Source: DATHSN01 sp035464115
GTDB taxonomy: Bacteria; Actinomycetota; Acidimicrobiia; Acidimicrobiales; SKKL01
DNA: 15,957 bases
Direction of reading: 5' to 3'
NCBI GenBank assembly: GCA_035464115.1
Contig: DATHSN010000274.1
Coordinates: forward strand, 1 to 15,957
Part shown: positions 6,676-12,656 of the stretch, one piece after another
Numbering within the stretch: the first letter of the stretch is position 1
How the letters are laid out: each line of letters begins with the position of its first letter
Program-made: the position numbers and the translations under genes
The notes under the pieces: generated by a model
The model's input: only the letters and a program-made list of their open reading frames with translations
Database searches by the model: none
Told to the model about the DNA's origin: nothing

Positions 6676-7206
6676 GTGGCGATCGCCGGTGGCCCCGGGT
6701 CGGGCAAGTCCACCCTCGCTCGGGCGGTGGCATCCCAACTGGGTGCCCCGGTCGTCGAGCTGGATGCGTTGTGGTGGCGACCGGAGTGGACACCTGCGGA
6801 GGTGAAGGACTTCCGGGACAAGGTGGCCCAGACCGCCGAATCGTCGACGTGGGTGATCGAGGGCAACTACCTGGCCGAAGTCGGCTGCGACATCGTCTGG
6901 CGGCGCGCTGACACGCTCGTGTGGCTGGACCTCCCTCGCCGACTGGCGGTCGGCAGGGCGCTCCGGCGCACCTTCGTGCGCGTGGCACGACGTGAGCAGT
7001 TGTGGGCCACGAACCGGCAGCCGTTGTCTGCGCTGAGCCCGTCGTCGGTCGGCCGCCTGGTCAGACGGTGGCCCGAGTACTCGCGGCGCATCGCAGCCGC
7101 CCTCGACGTCGACGTGTACCCACACCTCAAGGTCGTTCGGCTCCGCAGCGATCGGGAGGTGGCCGACTGGCTGGCGGCGATCCAGCCGGTCAACGACTCG
7201 ATGTGA
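6676..7206 (+). CDS. Small P-loop kinase-like NTPase (adenylate kinase / FlaR 'topology modulation' type)
   Basis: 176 residues. The start is fixed because an in-frame TGA (6673-6675) sits directly before GTG 6676. Walker A GGPGSGKST is at residues 5-13, unusually close to the N-terminus. Family-like motifs follow: ELDALWW (28-34), WVIEGNY (59-65), ADTLVWLDLPRR (78-89) and a basic Arg-rich lid region. This pattern is that of the adenylate-kinase-related group often annotated as DNA topology modulation protein FlaR, whose true substrate is unclear. It starts 22 nt after hicB on the same strand and has no obvious promoter of its own, so it may belong to the toxin-antitoxin transcript. The nearest ribosome binding site (GAGGTG, 6669-6674) is closer to the start than usual. 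N-terminal trimming of a longer ancestor is possible. Confidence 0.75.
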   Translation: MAIAGGPGSGKSTLARAVASQLGAPVVELDALWWRPEWTPAEVKDFRDKVAQTAESSTWVIEGNYLAEVGCDIVWRRADTLVWLDLPRRLAVGRALRRTFVRVARREQLWATNRQPLSALSPSSVGRLVRRWPEYSRRIAAALDVDVYPHLKVVRLRSDREVADWLAAIQPVNDSM

Positions 7207-7259
7207 CTCCGACGACGGTGCCCAACCGCAGGCGCTTCGGCCACGCCATGCGCACGGGT

Positions 7260-7272
7260 CGCCGTCACGGCG
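7260..7272. terminator. GC hairpin between convergent genes, candidate terminator
   Basis: CGCCG-TCA-CGGCG is a perfect 5-bp stem with a 3-nt loop. It lies in the 108-nt gap between the convergent P-loop NTPase and F420-type oxidoreductase genes. There is no T-tract, so the call rests on position and structure. Confidence 0.3.
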
Positions 7273-7314
7273 TCCTGTCGCCCACCCCGTAGGCCGGAGG
7301 CGGGGGGGTCCCGG

Positions 7315-8187
7315 TCAGCGGCAGCGGGCGATGACCTCGTCGCCGTAGCGGCCGAGCGTGTCGGCGGGGTCCTTCCAGAACAGGAACGACGGCAGGATCA
7401 CCCGGTGCACTCCGAGCGCGGCGAGGGCCTCGACCTCGGCGAGGGCCCGGTCGCCGATGGCGCCCCGGCCGCCGGTGGTGAGCTCGATGGCGTCGGGGTC
7501 GCGGCCGTGCGCCTCGGCGCTCGACCGCACCACGTCGAACAGCCCGCGCAGCTGCTCGTGGTCGCCCACGCCGGGGAAGAAGCCGTCGCCGAGGCGGCCG
7601 GCGCGACGGGCCGAGGCCTCGGTGTGGCCGCCGACGTGGATCGGCACCGAGCCCTGCACCGGCTGGGGCCGCACGATGCAGTCGTCGAAGCTCACGAACT
7701 CGCCGTGGTGGGTGGCCGCGTCCTGGGTCCACAGCGCCCGCAGCGCGGCCACGTGGTCGTCGGTGCGCCGGCCCCGGTCGGCGAACGGCACGCCGAGGGC
7801 GTCGAACTCCTCCTCGAGCCACCCGACGCCGATGCCGAGGGTGACCCGGCCGCCGGAGAGGTGGTCGAGGGTGGCGACCTCCTTGGCGAGCACCACCGGG
7901 TTGCGCTGCGGGAGGATGAGGATGCCGGTGGCCAAGCGGATGCGGGACGTCACCGCGCCCACGTGGGTGAGCCAGATGAGCGGGTCGGGGATGGGGGCGT
8001 CGTCGTTGCCCGGCATCTTCCCGGAGGGGTCGTAGGGGTACGACGACTGGTAGCCCTTGGGCACCACGACGTGCTCGACGGTCCACAACGAGTCGAACCC
8101 GGCGTCCTCGGCGGCGCGGGCGAACTCGGCGGCGGGTCCCGGCTCGACGAACGGGCCGGTGTTGGCGAAGGCGATCCCGAACTCCAT
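7315..8187 (-). CDS. LLM-class (luciferase-like) F420-dependent oxidoreductase
   Basis: 290 residues from ATG 8187, chosen because MEFGIAFANTGPF is the usual first beta strand; longer forms extend into the upstream gene. The TIM-barrel motifs of the bacterial luciferase superfamily are present: GFDSLWTVEHVV, TSRIRLATGILILPQRNPVVLAKEVATLD split around residue 80-110, SGGRVTLGIGVGWLEEEFDALG, VPIHVGGHTEASARRAGRLG and a C-terminal LGVHRVILPSF strand. In actinobacteria this sub-group normally uses coenzyme F420 for hydride transfer; the substrate cannot be told from sequence. It lies 11 nt downstream of the DUF1330-like gene on the same strand, so the two are probably co-transcribed. Confidence 0.88.
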   Translation of the reverse strand: MEFGIAFANTGPFVEPGPAAEFARAAEDAGFDSLWTVEHVVVPKGYQSSYPYDPSGKMPGNDDAPIPDPLIWLTHVGAVTSRIRLATGILILPQRNPVVLAKEVATLDHLSGGRVTLGIGVGWLEEEFDALGVPFADRGRRTDDHVAALRALWTQDAATHHGEFVSFDDCIVRPQPVQGSVPIHVGGHTEASARRAGRLGDGFFPGVGDHEQLRGLFDVVRSSAEAHGRDPDAIELTTGGRGAIGDRALAEVEALAALGVHRVILPSFLFWKDPADTLGRYGDEVIARCR

Positions 8188-8198
8188 GGCGGCGGACG

Positions 8199-8888
8199 CT
8201 ACCCGTCGGCCCCCGCCGGCGCGGTCACCGCCAACCGGTCGATGGTCGGCCGGATGACGACGGAGTGGGCGTCGGCGGCGGCGGGGGCGTCGTGCGCCCC
8301 ACGGGCGAAGCGCACCTCGTCCCACGGGGTGCCGTCGCCGATGACGGTGCCCTCGACGCGGAGCGCCAGGTGGCCGGGGTCGACCGGGGCGGGCGCGTCG
8401 CCGTGGCGGACGAGGTGCAGCACCAGCGGCTCGTCGCTGCGCAGCCGGGCGTCGAGGCGCTCGGCCTCGTCGGCCGGGGGCAGGCACACGGCCACGATGG
8501 TGCGCTCCATGCCCGCGGCCTTGTGGGCGTGCTTGTCGGCGAAGTCGCGACGCTGCTGCATCTCGACGAACGACCGGCGGGTGGGGTAGCGCACGATGCC
8601 GACCCGGTCCCAGGCGGTCTCACCCCGCGTCTGGTCGATGACATCGCCGAACAGGACCACCACGGCGCCGATGTCGGCGAGCACCTCGGTGGGGGCGTAC
8701 TCGTCGTCGGCCTCCTTGCCGGTGAGGGTCGACTCGCGCCCGTCGGCGTACTCGGCCACCGGCTTGTAGCGCATCAGGTTGACCATGTAGGCGGGGCCGT
8801 CGTCGTCGGGTGCCCGGGTGGCGAGCGAGGTGGCGTAGGCCACGTCGATCTCGCCGTAGGGATGGTCGATCCGGACCCGCTCGCTCAT
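8199..8888 (-). CDS. DUF1330-like dimeric alpha-beta barrel protein, function unknown
   Basis: 229 residues from ATG 8888, preceded by a GGGGGG ribosome binding site 4-5 nt upstream. Residues about 30-137 resemble the DUF1330/ferredoxin-like barrel group: PAYMVNLMRYKP, then ADIGAVVVLFGDVI, WDRVGIVRYPTRRSFVEMQQ and HKAAGMERTIVAVCLP. The second half (about 141-229; LVLHLVRHGDAP, TVIGDGTPWDEVRFARG) matches nothing I recognise and may be a degenerate second barrel. No signal peptide or membrane segment is present. It is the first gene of a two-gene unit with the F420-type oxidoreductase. A role as partner or second enzyme in the same pathway is possible but unproven. Confidence 0.7.
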   Translation of the reverse strand: MSERVRIDHPYGEIDVAYATSLATRAPDDDGPAYMVNLMRYKPVAEYADGRESTLTGKEADDEYAPTEVLADIGAVVVLFGDVIDQTRGETAWDRVGIVRYPTRRSFVEMQQRRDFADKHAHKAAGMERTIVAVCLPPADEAERLDARLRSDEPLVLHLVRHGDAPAPVDPGHLALRVEGTVIGDGTPWDEVRFARGAHDAPAAADAHSVVIRPTIDRLAVTAPAGADG

Positions 8889-8954
8889 GGTGCCCCCCGT
8901 TCGTCGCGCCGTTTCGTCACGGCGAGTGTCACAACATCATGGGCGACGACCGCC

Positions 8955-9007
8955 CGGGGCACAAGGCCGACGTCGAGCGGGGCTCATCGGGGCACAAGGC
9001 CGCCGTC
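8955..9007. repeat. Two 20-bp direct repeats in the intergenic region, 33 bp apart
   Basis: CGGGGCACAAGGCCGACGTC (8955-8974) and CGGGGCACAAGGCCGCCGTC (8988-9007) match at 19 of 20 positions with a 33-bp period. The second copy overlaps the stop codon of the ABC permease gene. A short hairpin, GGGCG-ACGAC-CGCCC (8941-8955), adjoins the first copy. The rest of the 117-nt gap (8889-9005) holds no gene. The role is unknown: a duplicated gene end, a protein site or a termination element. Confidence 0.7.
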
Positions 9008-9809
9008 AGCGCTGGGTGGAGCGCTGGTAGCGGCGAACCGCGAGTGGCGCGAAGACGGCGACGATGAGGACCACCCAGCCGAGCGTGTAGATGACGGGGT
9101 GCTGCAGCGGCCAGGCGGTGGGTTCGGGCGTGCCCGGCGGGATGTTGCCGAGCAGCTCACGTGTGGCCTGGGTGACGCTCGAGACCGGGTTCCACTCGGC
9201 GAAGGCCTGGAGCGGCCCGGGCAGGCTCTCGGCCGGCACGAAGGTGTTGGCCACGAACGACAGCGGGAAGATCACCATGAACGAGGCGTTGTTGATGACC
9301 TCGACGCTCGGGACGAGCAGGGCGATGTAGGCCATGATCCAGCTGATGGCGTAGGCGAACAGCAACAGCAGCAGGAACGCAGCGACGGCCTCCACCAGCG
9401 ATCCCCGGATGCGCCAGCCGACGAGCAGGCCGGTGGCGCCCATGATGATCAGCGACAGCACGTTGTAGATCACGTCGGAGGCGGTGCGGCCGGCGAGCAC
9501 CGCTGACCGCGACATGGGCAGCGACCGGAACCGGTTGATGATGCCCTTCTGCATGTCCTCGGCGATGCCGGCGCCGGTGAAGGTGGCCCCGAACATCACC
9601 GTCTGGGCGAAGATCCCGGCGATGAGGAACTCGCGGTAGCTGGTGCCGGGGATGTCGATCGAGTTGCCGAACACGTAGGCGAACAGCAGCACGAACATGA
9701 TCGGCGACAGCAGCACGAACACCATCACCTCGGGCACCCGCACGATCTTGATGACGTTGCGGTGGGCGACGACGGCGGCGTCGGCGACGACGAGCGAGAG
9801 CTGGTTCAC
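9006..9809 (-). CDS. ABC-2 type exporter permease (DrrB-like)
   Basis: 267 residues from GTG 9809. The start is supported by GGAGGT (9816-9821) 6 nt upstream and by the GTGA overlap with the stop of the ATPase gene. Six hydrophobic segments are visible, including VMVFVLLSPIMFVLLFAYVF, FLIAGIFAQTVMFGATFTG, VLSLIIMGATGLLVG, AAFLLLLLFAYAISWIMAYI and a last one near the C-terminus (LGWVVLIVAVFAPLAV). The motif GIAEDMQKGIINRFRSLPMSRSAVLAGR is the hallmark cytoplasmic loop of the ABC-2 family (DrrB), which couples to the ATPase. It forms the membrane part of a drug- or lipid-type exporter with the adjacent gene. The substrate is unknown. Confidence 0.9.
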   Translation of the reverse strand: MNQLSLVVADAAVVAHRNVIKIVRVPEVMVFVLLSPIMFVLLFAYVFGNSIDIPGTSYREFLIAGIFAQTVMFGATFTGAGIAEDMQKGIINRFRSLPMSRSAVLAGRTASDVIYNVLSLIIMGATGLLVGWRIRGSLVEAVAAFLLLLLFAYAISWIMAYIALLVPSVEVINNASFMVIFPLSFVANTFVPAESLPGPLQAFAEWNPVSSVTQATRELLGNIPPGTPEPTAWPLQHPVIYTLGWVVLIVAVFAPLAVRRYQRSTQR

Positions 9810-10813
9810 GACCGGACCTCCGTGGCAGTGGGTTCGGGCGCGGCATCGCCGTCGTCGACGGGGTCGGTCGAGGGCTCGGCCACGTGGCCGGTGAGGGTGA
9901 GGAACACGTCGTCGAGGGTCGGGCGGTGCAGCCCCACGTCGGCCAGGGTGACGCCCCGCTGGTCGAGCTCGCGCAGCGCGACGGTGAGGGTGGTGGCTCC
10001 GCCGGCGACGGGTGCTCGTAGCCGCCGGTTGGCGGGGTCGACCTCGACGTCGCCGACCGCCAGCTCGGCGAGCACGGTGCGGGCGGTGTCGATGTGGTGG
10101 TCGTGGTCGACCACGATCTCGATGCGCTCGCCGCCGATCTGGGCCTTGAGCTGGGCCGAGGTGCCCCGGGCCAGCTCGCGACCGTGGTCGATGACGAGGA
10201 TCTCGTCGGCGAGCTGATCGGCTTCCTCGAGGTACTGGGTGGTCAGCAACAGCGTGGTGCCCCGCTCGACGAGCTCGCGGATGACGTCCCACAGCCCGAG
10301 GCGGCTGCGGGGGTCGAGCCCGGTGGTGGGCTCGTCGAGGAACAGCACCGGGGGCTCGGCGACGAGGGCGCCGGCGAGGTCGAGGCGGCGGCGCATGCCG
10401 CCCGAGTAGGTCTTGACCGGTCGGTCGCCGGCGTCGACGAGGTCGAAGCGCTCCAACAGCTCGCCGGCGCGGTCGCGGGCCCGGCGGCGTCCGAGGCGGT
10501 AGAGCCGGCCGATCATCACCAGGTTCTCGCGGCCGGTGAGGATCTCGTCGACCGCGGCGTACTGGCCCGACAGCCCGATGCGCTCGCGCACGAGCTGGGG
10601 TTGGGTGCGCACGTCGGCCCCGGCGACGGTGGCGGTGCCCTCGTCGGGTGCGAGCAGGGTGGTGAGGATCGACACGGCGGTGGTCTTGCCGGCCCCGTTG
10701 GGGCCGAGCACGCCGAGCACGGTGCCCTCGGGGACGGTGAGATCGAGGCCGTCGAGCGCGACCACGTCGCCGAAGCGCTTGGTGAGTCCCGTGGCGTGGA
10801 CAGCAGCGTTCAT
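9806..10813 (-). CDS. ABC exporter ATPase (DrrA-like)
   Basis: 335 residues from ATG 10813, with CGGAG about 5 nt upstream as ribosome binding site. All ABC motifs are present: Walker A GPNGAGKTT (37-45), Q-loop Gln84 (LSGQYAAVDE), signature YSGGM (136-140), Walker B VLFLDEP (156-162) and D-loop GLD. The H-loop position holds Gln193 (TTQYLEEADQLAD), as is usual in the DrrA daunorubicin-resistance group. The C-terminal extension (about 225-310) resembles the DUF4162-type domain of this group. It powers export through the overlapping permease. A TAACGT box (10868-10873, minus strand) may be its promoter. No regulator gene is adjacent. Confidence 0.92.
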   Translation of the reverse strand: MNAAVHATGLTKRFGDVVALDGLDLTVPEGTVLGVLGPNGAGKTTAVSILTTLLAPDEGTATVAGADVRTQPQLVRERIGLSGQYAAVDEILTGRENLVMIGRLYRLGRRRARDRAGELLERFDLVDAGDRPVKTYSGGMRRRLDLAGALVAEPPVLFLDEPTTGLDPRSRLGLWDVIRELVERGTTLLLTTQYLEEADQLADEILVIDHGRELARGTSAQLKAQIGGERIEIVVDHDHHIDTARTVLAELAVGDVEVDPANRRLRAPVAGGATTLTVALRELDQRGVTLADVGLHRPTLDDVFLTLTGHVAEPSTDPVDDGDAAPEPTATEVRS

Positions 10814-10867
10814 GGATGCTCCGAGTGGGGGTCGTGGCGGGGCGGGTCGCTCGCCCGCGCCCGGTCG

Positions 10868-10873
10868 ACGTTA
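10868..10873 (-). promoter_or_regulatory. Putative -10 box for the ABC exporter operon
   Basis: On the minus strand TAACGT fits TAnnnT and would give a leader of roughly 48 nt before ATG 10813. No clear -35 box is seen. It is the only good -10 candidate in the 107-nt gap. Confidence 0.3.
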
Positions 10874-10920
10874 CGGGCGGACGCCGGCTGGCGGGAGCGG
10901 TTTGTCGGTGCGCGCCCCGG

Positions 10921-11334
10921 TCACGAGAGGGACTTGCGGTAGCTGATCACCCGTTCGACCTCCTCGAAGCCCAGGGCTTCATGAGCCTGGCGCCCGAGGT
11001 CGTTGTCGAGCCAGGTGTCCGATCCGAGATCGGTGTGGCCGAGCGAGCGGGCCCAGTCCTCCACGGCGCCGACGAGCGCGGCGCCGACGCCACCGCGCCG
11101 GCGGTGCTCGGCCACGAACCAGCCCTCGAGGAACGGGGCCGGGCGGCTCTCGCATCCCGCGGCCCAGTCGCGGAGCGACGCCGAGGCGAACCCGGTGACC
11201 GATCCGTCGGCGTCCGCCCACACCCACACCTCGAGGGGCTCGATGTCGTCCTCGATGGTGGCGTGCCCCCACAGGGCGCGCATCAGCGCCAGCACCTCGG
11301 ACTCGTCTCCCGGGCTGAAGCGGCGCACCCCCAT
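10921..11334 (-). CDS. GNAT acetyltransferase, aminoglycoside AAC(6')-like
   Basis: 137 residues from ATG 11334; a GTG three codons upstream is the alternative start. The protein is a compact GNAT domain. FLEGWFVAEHRRRGGVGAAL (68-87) carries the acetyl-CoA loop R-x-x-G-x-G. Downstream, the pattern WARSLGHTDLGSDTWLDND, then AHEALGFEEVERVISYRKSL at the C-terminus, and CESRPAPFLEGW before the loop are characteristic of chromosomal AAC(6')-I enzymes. Length is close to those enzymes (about 145 residues), with a short N-terminus. Whether it acts on aminoglycosides or another amine is not decided by sequence. A TACCGT box 7 nt before the ATG suggests leaderless expression. It is divergent from an F420-type oxidoreductase. 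Confidence 0.8.
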   Translation of the reverse strand: MGVRRFSPGDESEVLALMRALWGHATIEDDIEPLEVWVWADADGSVTGFASASLRDWAAGCESRPAPFLEGWFVAEHRRRGGVGAALVGAVEDWARSLGHTDLGSDTWLDNDLGRQAHEALGFEEVERVISYRKSLS

Positions 11335-11341
11335 GGGCGCC

Positions 11342-11347
11342 ACGGTA
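11342..11347 (-). promoter_or_regulatory. -10 box for the acetyltransferase gene, leaderless
   Basis: On the minus strand TACCGT is followed by 7 nt and then ATG 11334. This spacing places the transcription start at or next to the start codon. No ribosome binding site is present and no clear -35 box is visible. Confidence 0.4.
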
Positions 11348-11393
11348 GGGCGGTCAGGGGGCGAGCGGGGGAGCCCGGACCCGGCGTCGCCAC

Positions 11394-11399
11394 TACCGT
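11394..11399 (+). promoter_or_regulatory. -10 box for the second F420-type oxidoreductase gene, leaderless
   Basis: TACCGT is followed by exactly 6 nt and ATG 11406, so transcription should start at the A of the start codon. No ribosome binding site precedes the gene, in agreement with a leaderless message. The -35 region is weak. Confidence 0.45.
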
Positions 11400-11405
11400 C
11401 CAGCC

Positions 11406-12245
11406 ATGCGCTTCGGGATCAAGACCGCACCTCAGCACACCACGTGGGACGAGATGGTCGATGTCTGGCGGGAGGCCGACCGCACCGAGGTGTTCGAGTC
11501 GGCGTGGAACTTCGACCACTTCTACCCGATCTTCTCGGACTCCACGGGTCCGTGCTTCGAGGCGTGGACCATGCTCGCGGCCATGGCGGTGGAGACCAGC
11601 CGGATCCGCATCGGCTGCCAGGTCACGGGGATGATCTACCGCCACCCGGCGGTGCTGGCGAACATGGCCGCCACCGTCGACGTGATCTCGGGCGGTCGGC
11701 TCGACGTGGGGCTCGGCGCCGGGTGGAACCAGGAGGAGTGCGACGCCTACGGCATCGAGCTGCCCCCGCTCAAGGAGCGGTTCGACCGCTTCGACGAGGG
11801 CGTCGAGGCCGTCGTACGACTGCTCTCGGACCCGACCACCACGATGGACGGGCGCCACGTGCAGCTCACCGACGCGCGGTGCGAGCCCAAGCCGGTGCAG
11901 CGCCCGCACCCGCCGATCGTCATCGGCGGACGGGGACCGACCCGCACGCTGCGCACCGTCGCCCGGTGGGCCCAGCACTGGAACGCCATCGTCGGCTCGC
12001 CCGATGAGTGGGTCGGGTTGCGCGAGATCCTCGACGGCCACTGCGCCACGGTGGGTCGTGATCCCTCCGCCATCGAGTCGTCGGTGAACCTGCGTCTGGC
12101 CGAGGGCACCGACCCGGCGGCCATCGCCGATCAGGCCGCCGCGTTCGCCGAGGTGGGCGTCGACATCGCGGTGGTGAACCTGTCGCCGCCGCACCGCGCC
12201 GCCGACGTGGAGCGCCTGGCCGGCGCCCTGGCCGAGCTGACCTGA
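11406..12245 (+). CDS. LLM-class (luciferase-like) F420-dependent oxidoreductase, second copy type
   Basis: 279 residues from ATG 11406. Luciferase-superfamily barrel motifs are present: MRFGIKTAPQ at strand 1, ESAWNFDHFYPI near residue 37, TSRIRIGCQVTGMIYRHPAV, ISGGRLDVGLGAGWNQEECDAYG, PPIVIGGRGPTRTLRTVARWAQHWN and a terminal VGVDIAVVNLSPP strand. It is typical of actinobacterial F420-dependent enzymes and differs clearly from the other member in this window, so the two are not a recent duplication. The substrate is unknown. It stands alone, divergent from the acetyltransferase and convergent with the GlsB-like gene. Confidence 0.88.
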   Translation: MRFGIKTAPQHTTWDEMVDVWREADRTEVFESAWNFDHFYPIFSDSTGPCFEAWTMLAAMAVETSRIRIGCQVTGMIYRHPAVLANMAATVDVISGGRLDVGLGAGWNQEECDAYGIELPPLKERFDRFDEGVEAVVRLLSDPTTTMDGRHVQLTDARCEPKPVQRPHPPIVIGGRGPTRTLRTVARWAQHWNAIVGSPDEWVGLREILDGHCATVGRDPSAIESSVNLRLAEGTDPAAIADQAAAFAEVGVDIAVVNLSPPHRAADVERLAGALAELT

Positions 12246-12262
12246 TCCGGCGGCGTCGTCGG

Positions 12263-12277
12263 CGCCCCGCGGGGGCG
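12263..12277. terminator. GC hairpin between convergent genes, candidate terminator
   Basis: CGCCCC-GCG-GGGGCG is a perfect 6-bp stem with a 3-nt loop. It lies in the 36-nt gap between the convergent oxidoreductase and GlsB-like genes. There is no T-tract on either strand. Confidence 0.4.
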
Positions 12278-12281
12278 GTGG

Positions 12282-12536
12282 TCAGGTCCTCCCGCGGCTC
12301 GAGAAGCCCTCGGCGACGGCGATCAGGATCGCGGCGGAGACGAACGCCACGATCGAGCCGATGATGTTCAGCTCCCAGATGTCGCCGGTGCCGAGGGCGT
12401 TGGCGATGACGCCTCCGACCACCGAGCCGGCCAGCCCGAACAGCAGCGTGGCGAGGATCCCGAGGTGCTGCTTGCCCGGCAGGATCAGGCGGGCCACGGC
12501 CCCCACCACCAACCCGAACACGATGAACCCGATCAT
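12282..12536 (-). CDS. GlsB/YeaQ/YmgE-family small membrane protein (transglycosylase-associated type)
   Basis: 84 residues from ATG 12536, chosen because AGGAGG lies 8 nt upstream and MIGFIVFGLVVGAVARLILPGK is the usual family start; a longer reading to 12644 has no support. Three hydrophobic segments (about 1-18, 27-46 and 56-76) and the pattern GAVARLILPGK-GILATLLFGLAGSVVGG are hallmarks of this family. Members are induced by stress in several bacteria, but their biochemical role is not known. It is monocistronic and divergent from the dehydrogenase gene. Confidence 0.88.
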   Translation of the reverse strand: MIGFIVFGLVVGAVARLILPGKQHLGILATLLFGLAGSVVGGVIANALGTGDIWELNIIGSIVAFVSAAILIAVAEGFSSRGRT

Positions 12537-12608
12537 GGTCTGCCCTCCTGTGGCTGCCCGACGGCTCATGGGTACCCGATGCACCGCCGTCGAACCGTCC
12601 GACCCGAT

Positions 12609-12614
12609 TACGGT
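12609..12614 (+). promoter_or_regulatory. -10 box upstream of the short ORF and dehydrogenase gene
   Basis: TACGGT is followed by exactly 6 nt and a GTG at 12621, the same geometry as the -10 boxes of hicA and of the 11406 gene. A transcript from here would begin at that GTG, 32 nt before the dehydrogenase start. The -35 region is weak. Confidence 0.4.
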
Positions 12615-12620
12615 GCGGCC

Positions 12621-12656
12621 GTGGCCGTCCGACCAGCCTCCCACCTGCCGACGTGA
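12621..12656 (+). CDS. Possible leaderless 11-codon upstream ORF
   Basis: GTG 12621 begins a reading frame of 11 codons (VAVRPASHLPT) whose TGA (12654-12656) overlaps the GTG of the dehydrogenase gene in the form GTGA. The GTG lies 6 nt after a TACGGT -10 box, so it would be the leaderless start of the transcript. The dehydrogenase start has no ribosome binding site of its own, so coupling by termination and re-initiation is plausible. It could be a chance frame. A single-base sequencing error that splits one N-terminus in two is also possible. Confidence 0.35.
   Translation: MAVRPASHLPT

Noticed and set aside
6672..6911. Alternative frame starting at GTG 6672, next to the P-loop NTPase start.
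   Set aside because: The translation is Arg/Gly-rich without motifs, whereas the frame from 6676 has Walker A and kinase motifs.
8188..8487. N-terminal extension of the first F420-type oxidoreductase up to 8487.
   Set aside because: It is Arg/Pro/Ala-rich and overlaps the DUF1330-like gene in another frame. The family start is at 8187.
12537..12644. N-terminal extension of the GlsB-like protein up to 12644.
   Set aside because: The extension is not family-like, and the ATG at 12536 has a strong AGGAGG site.
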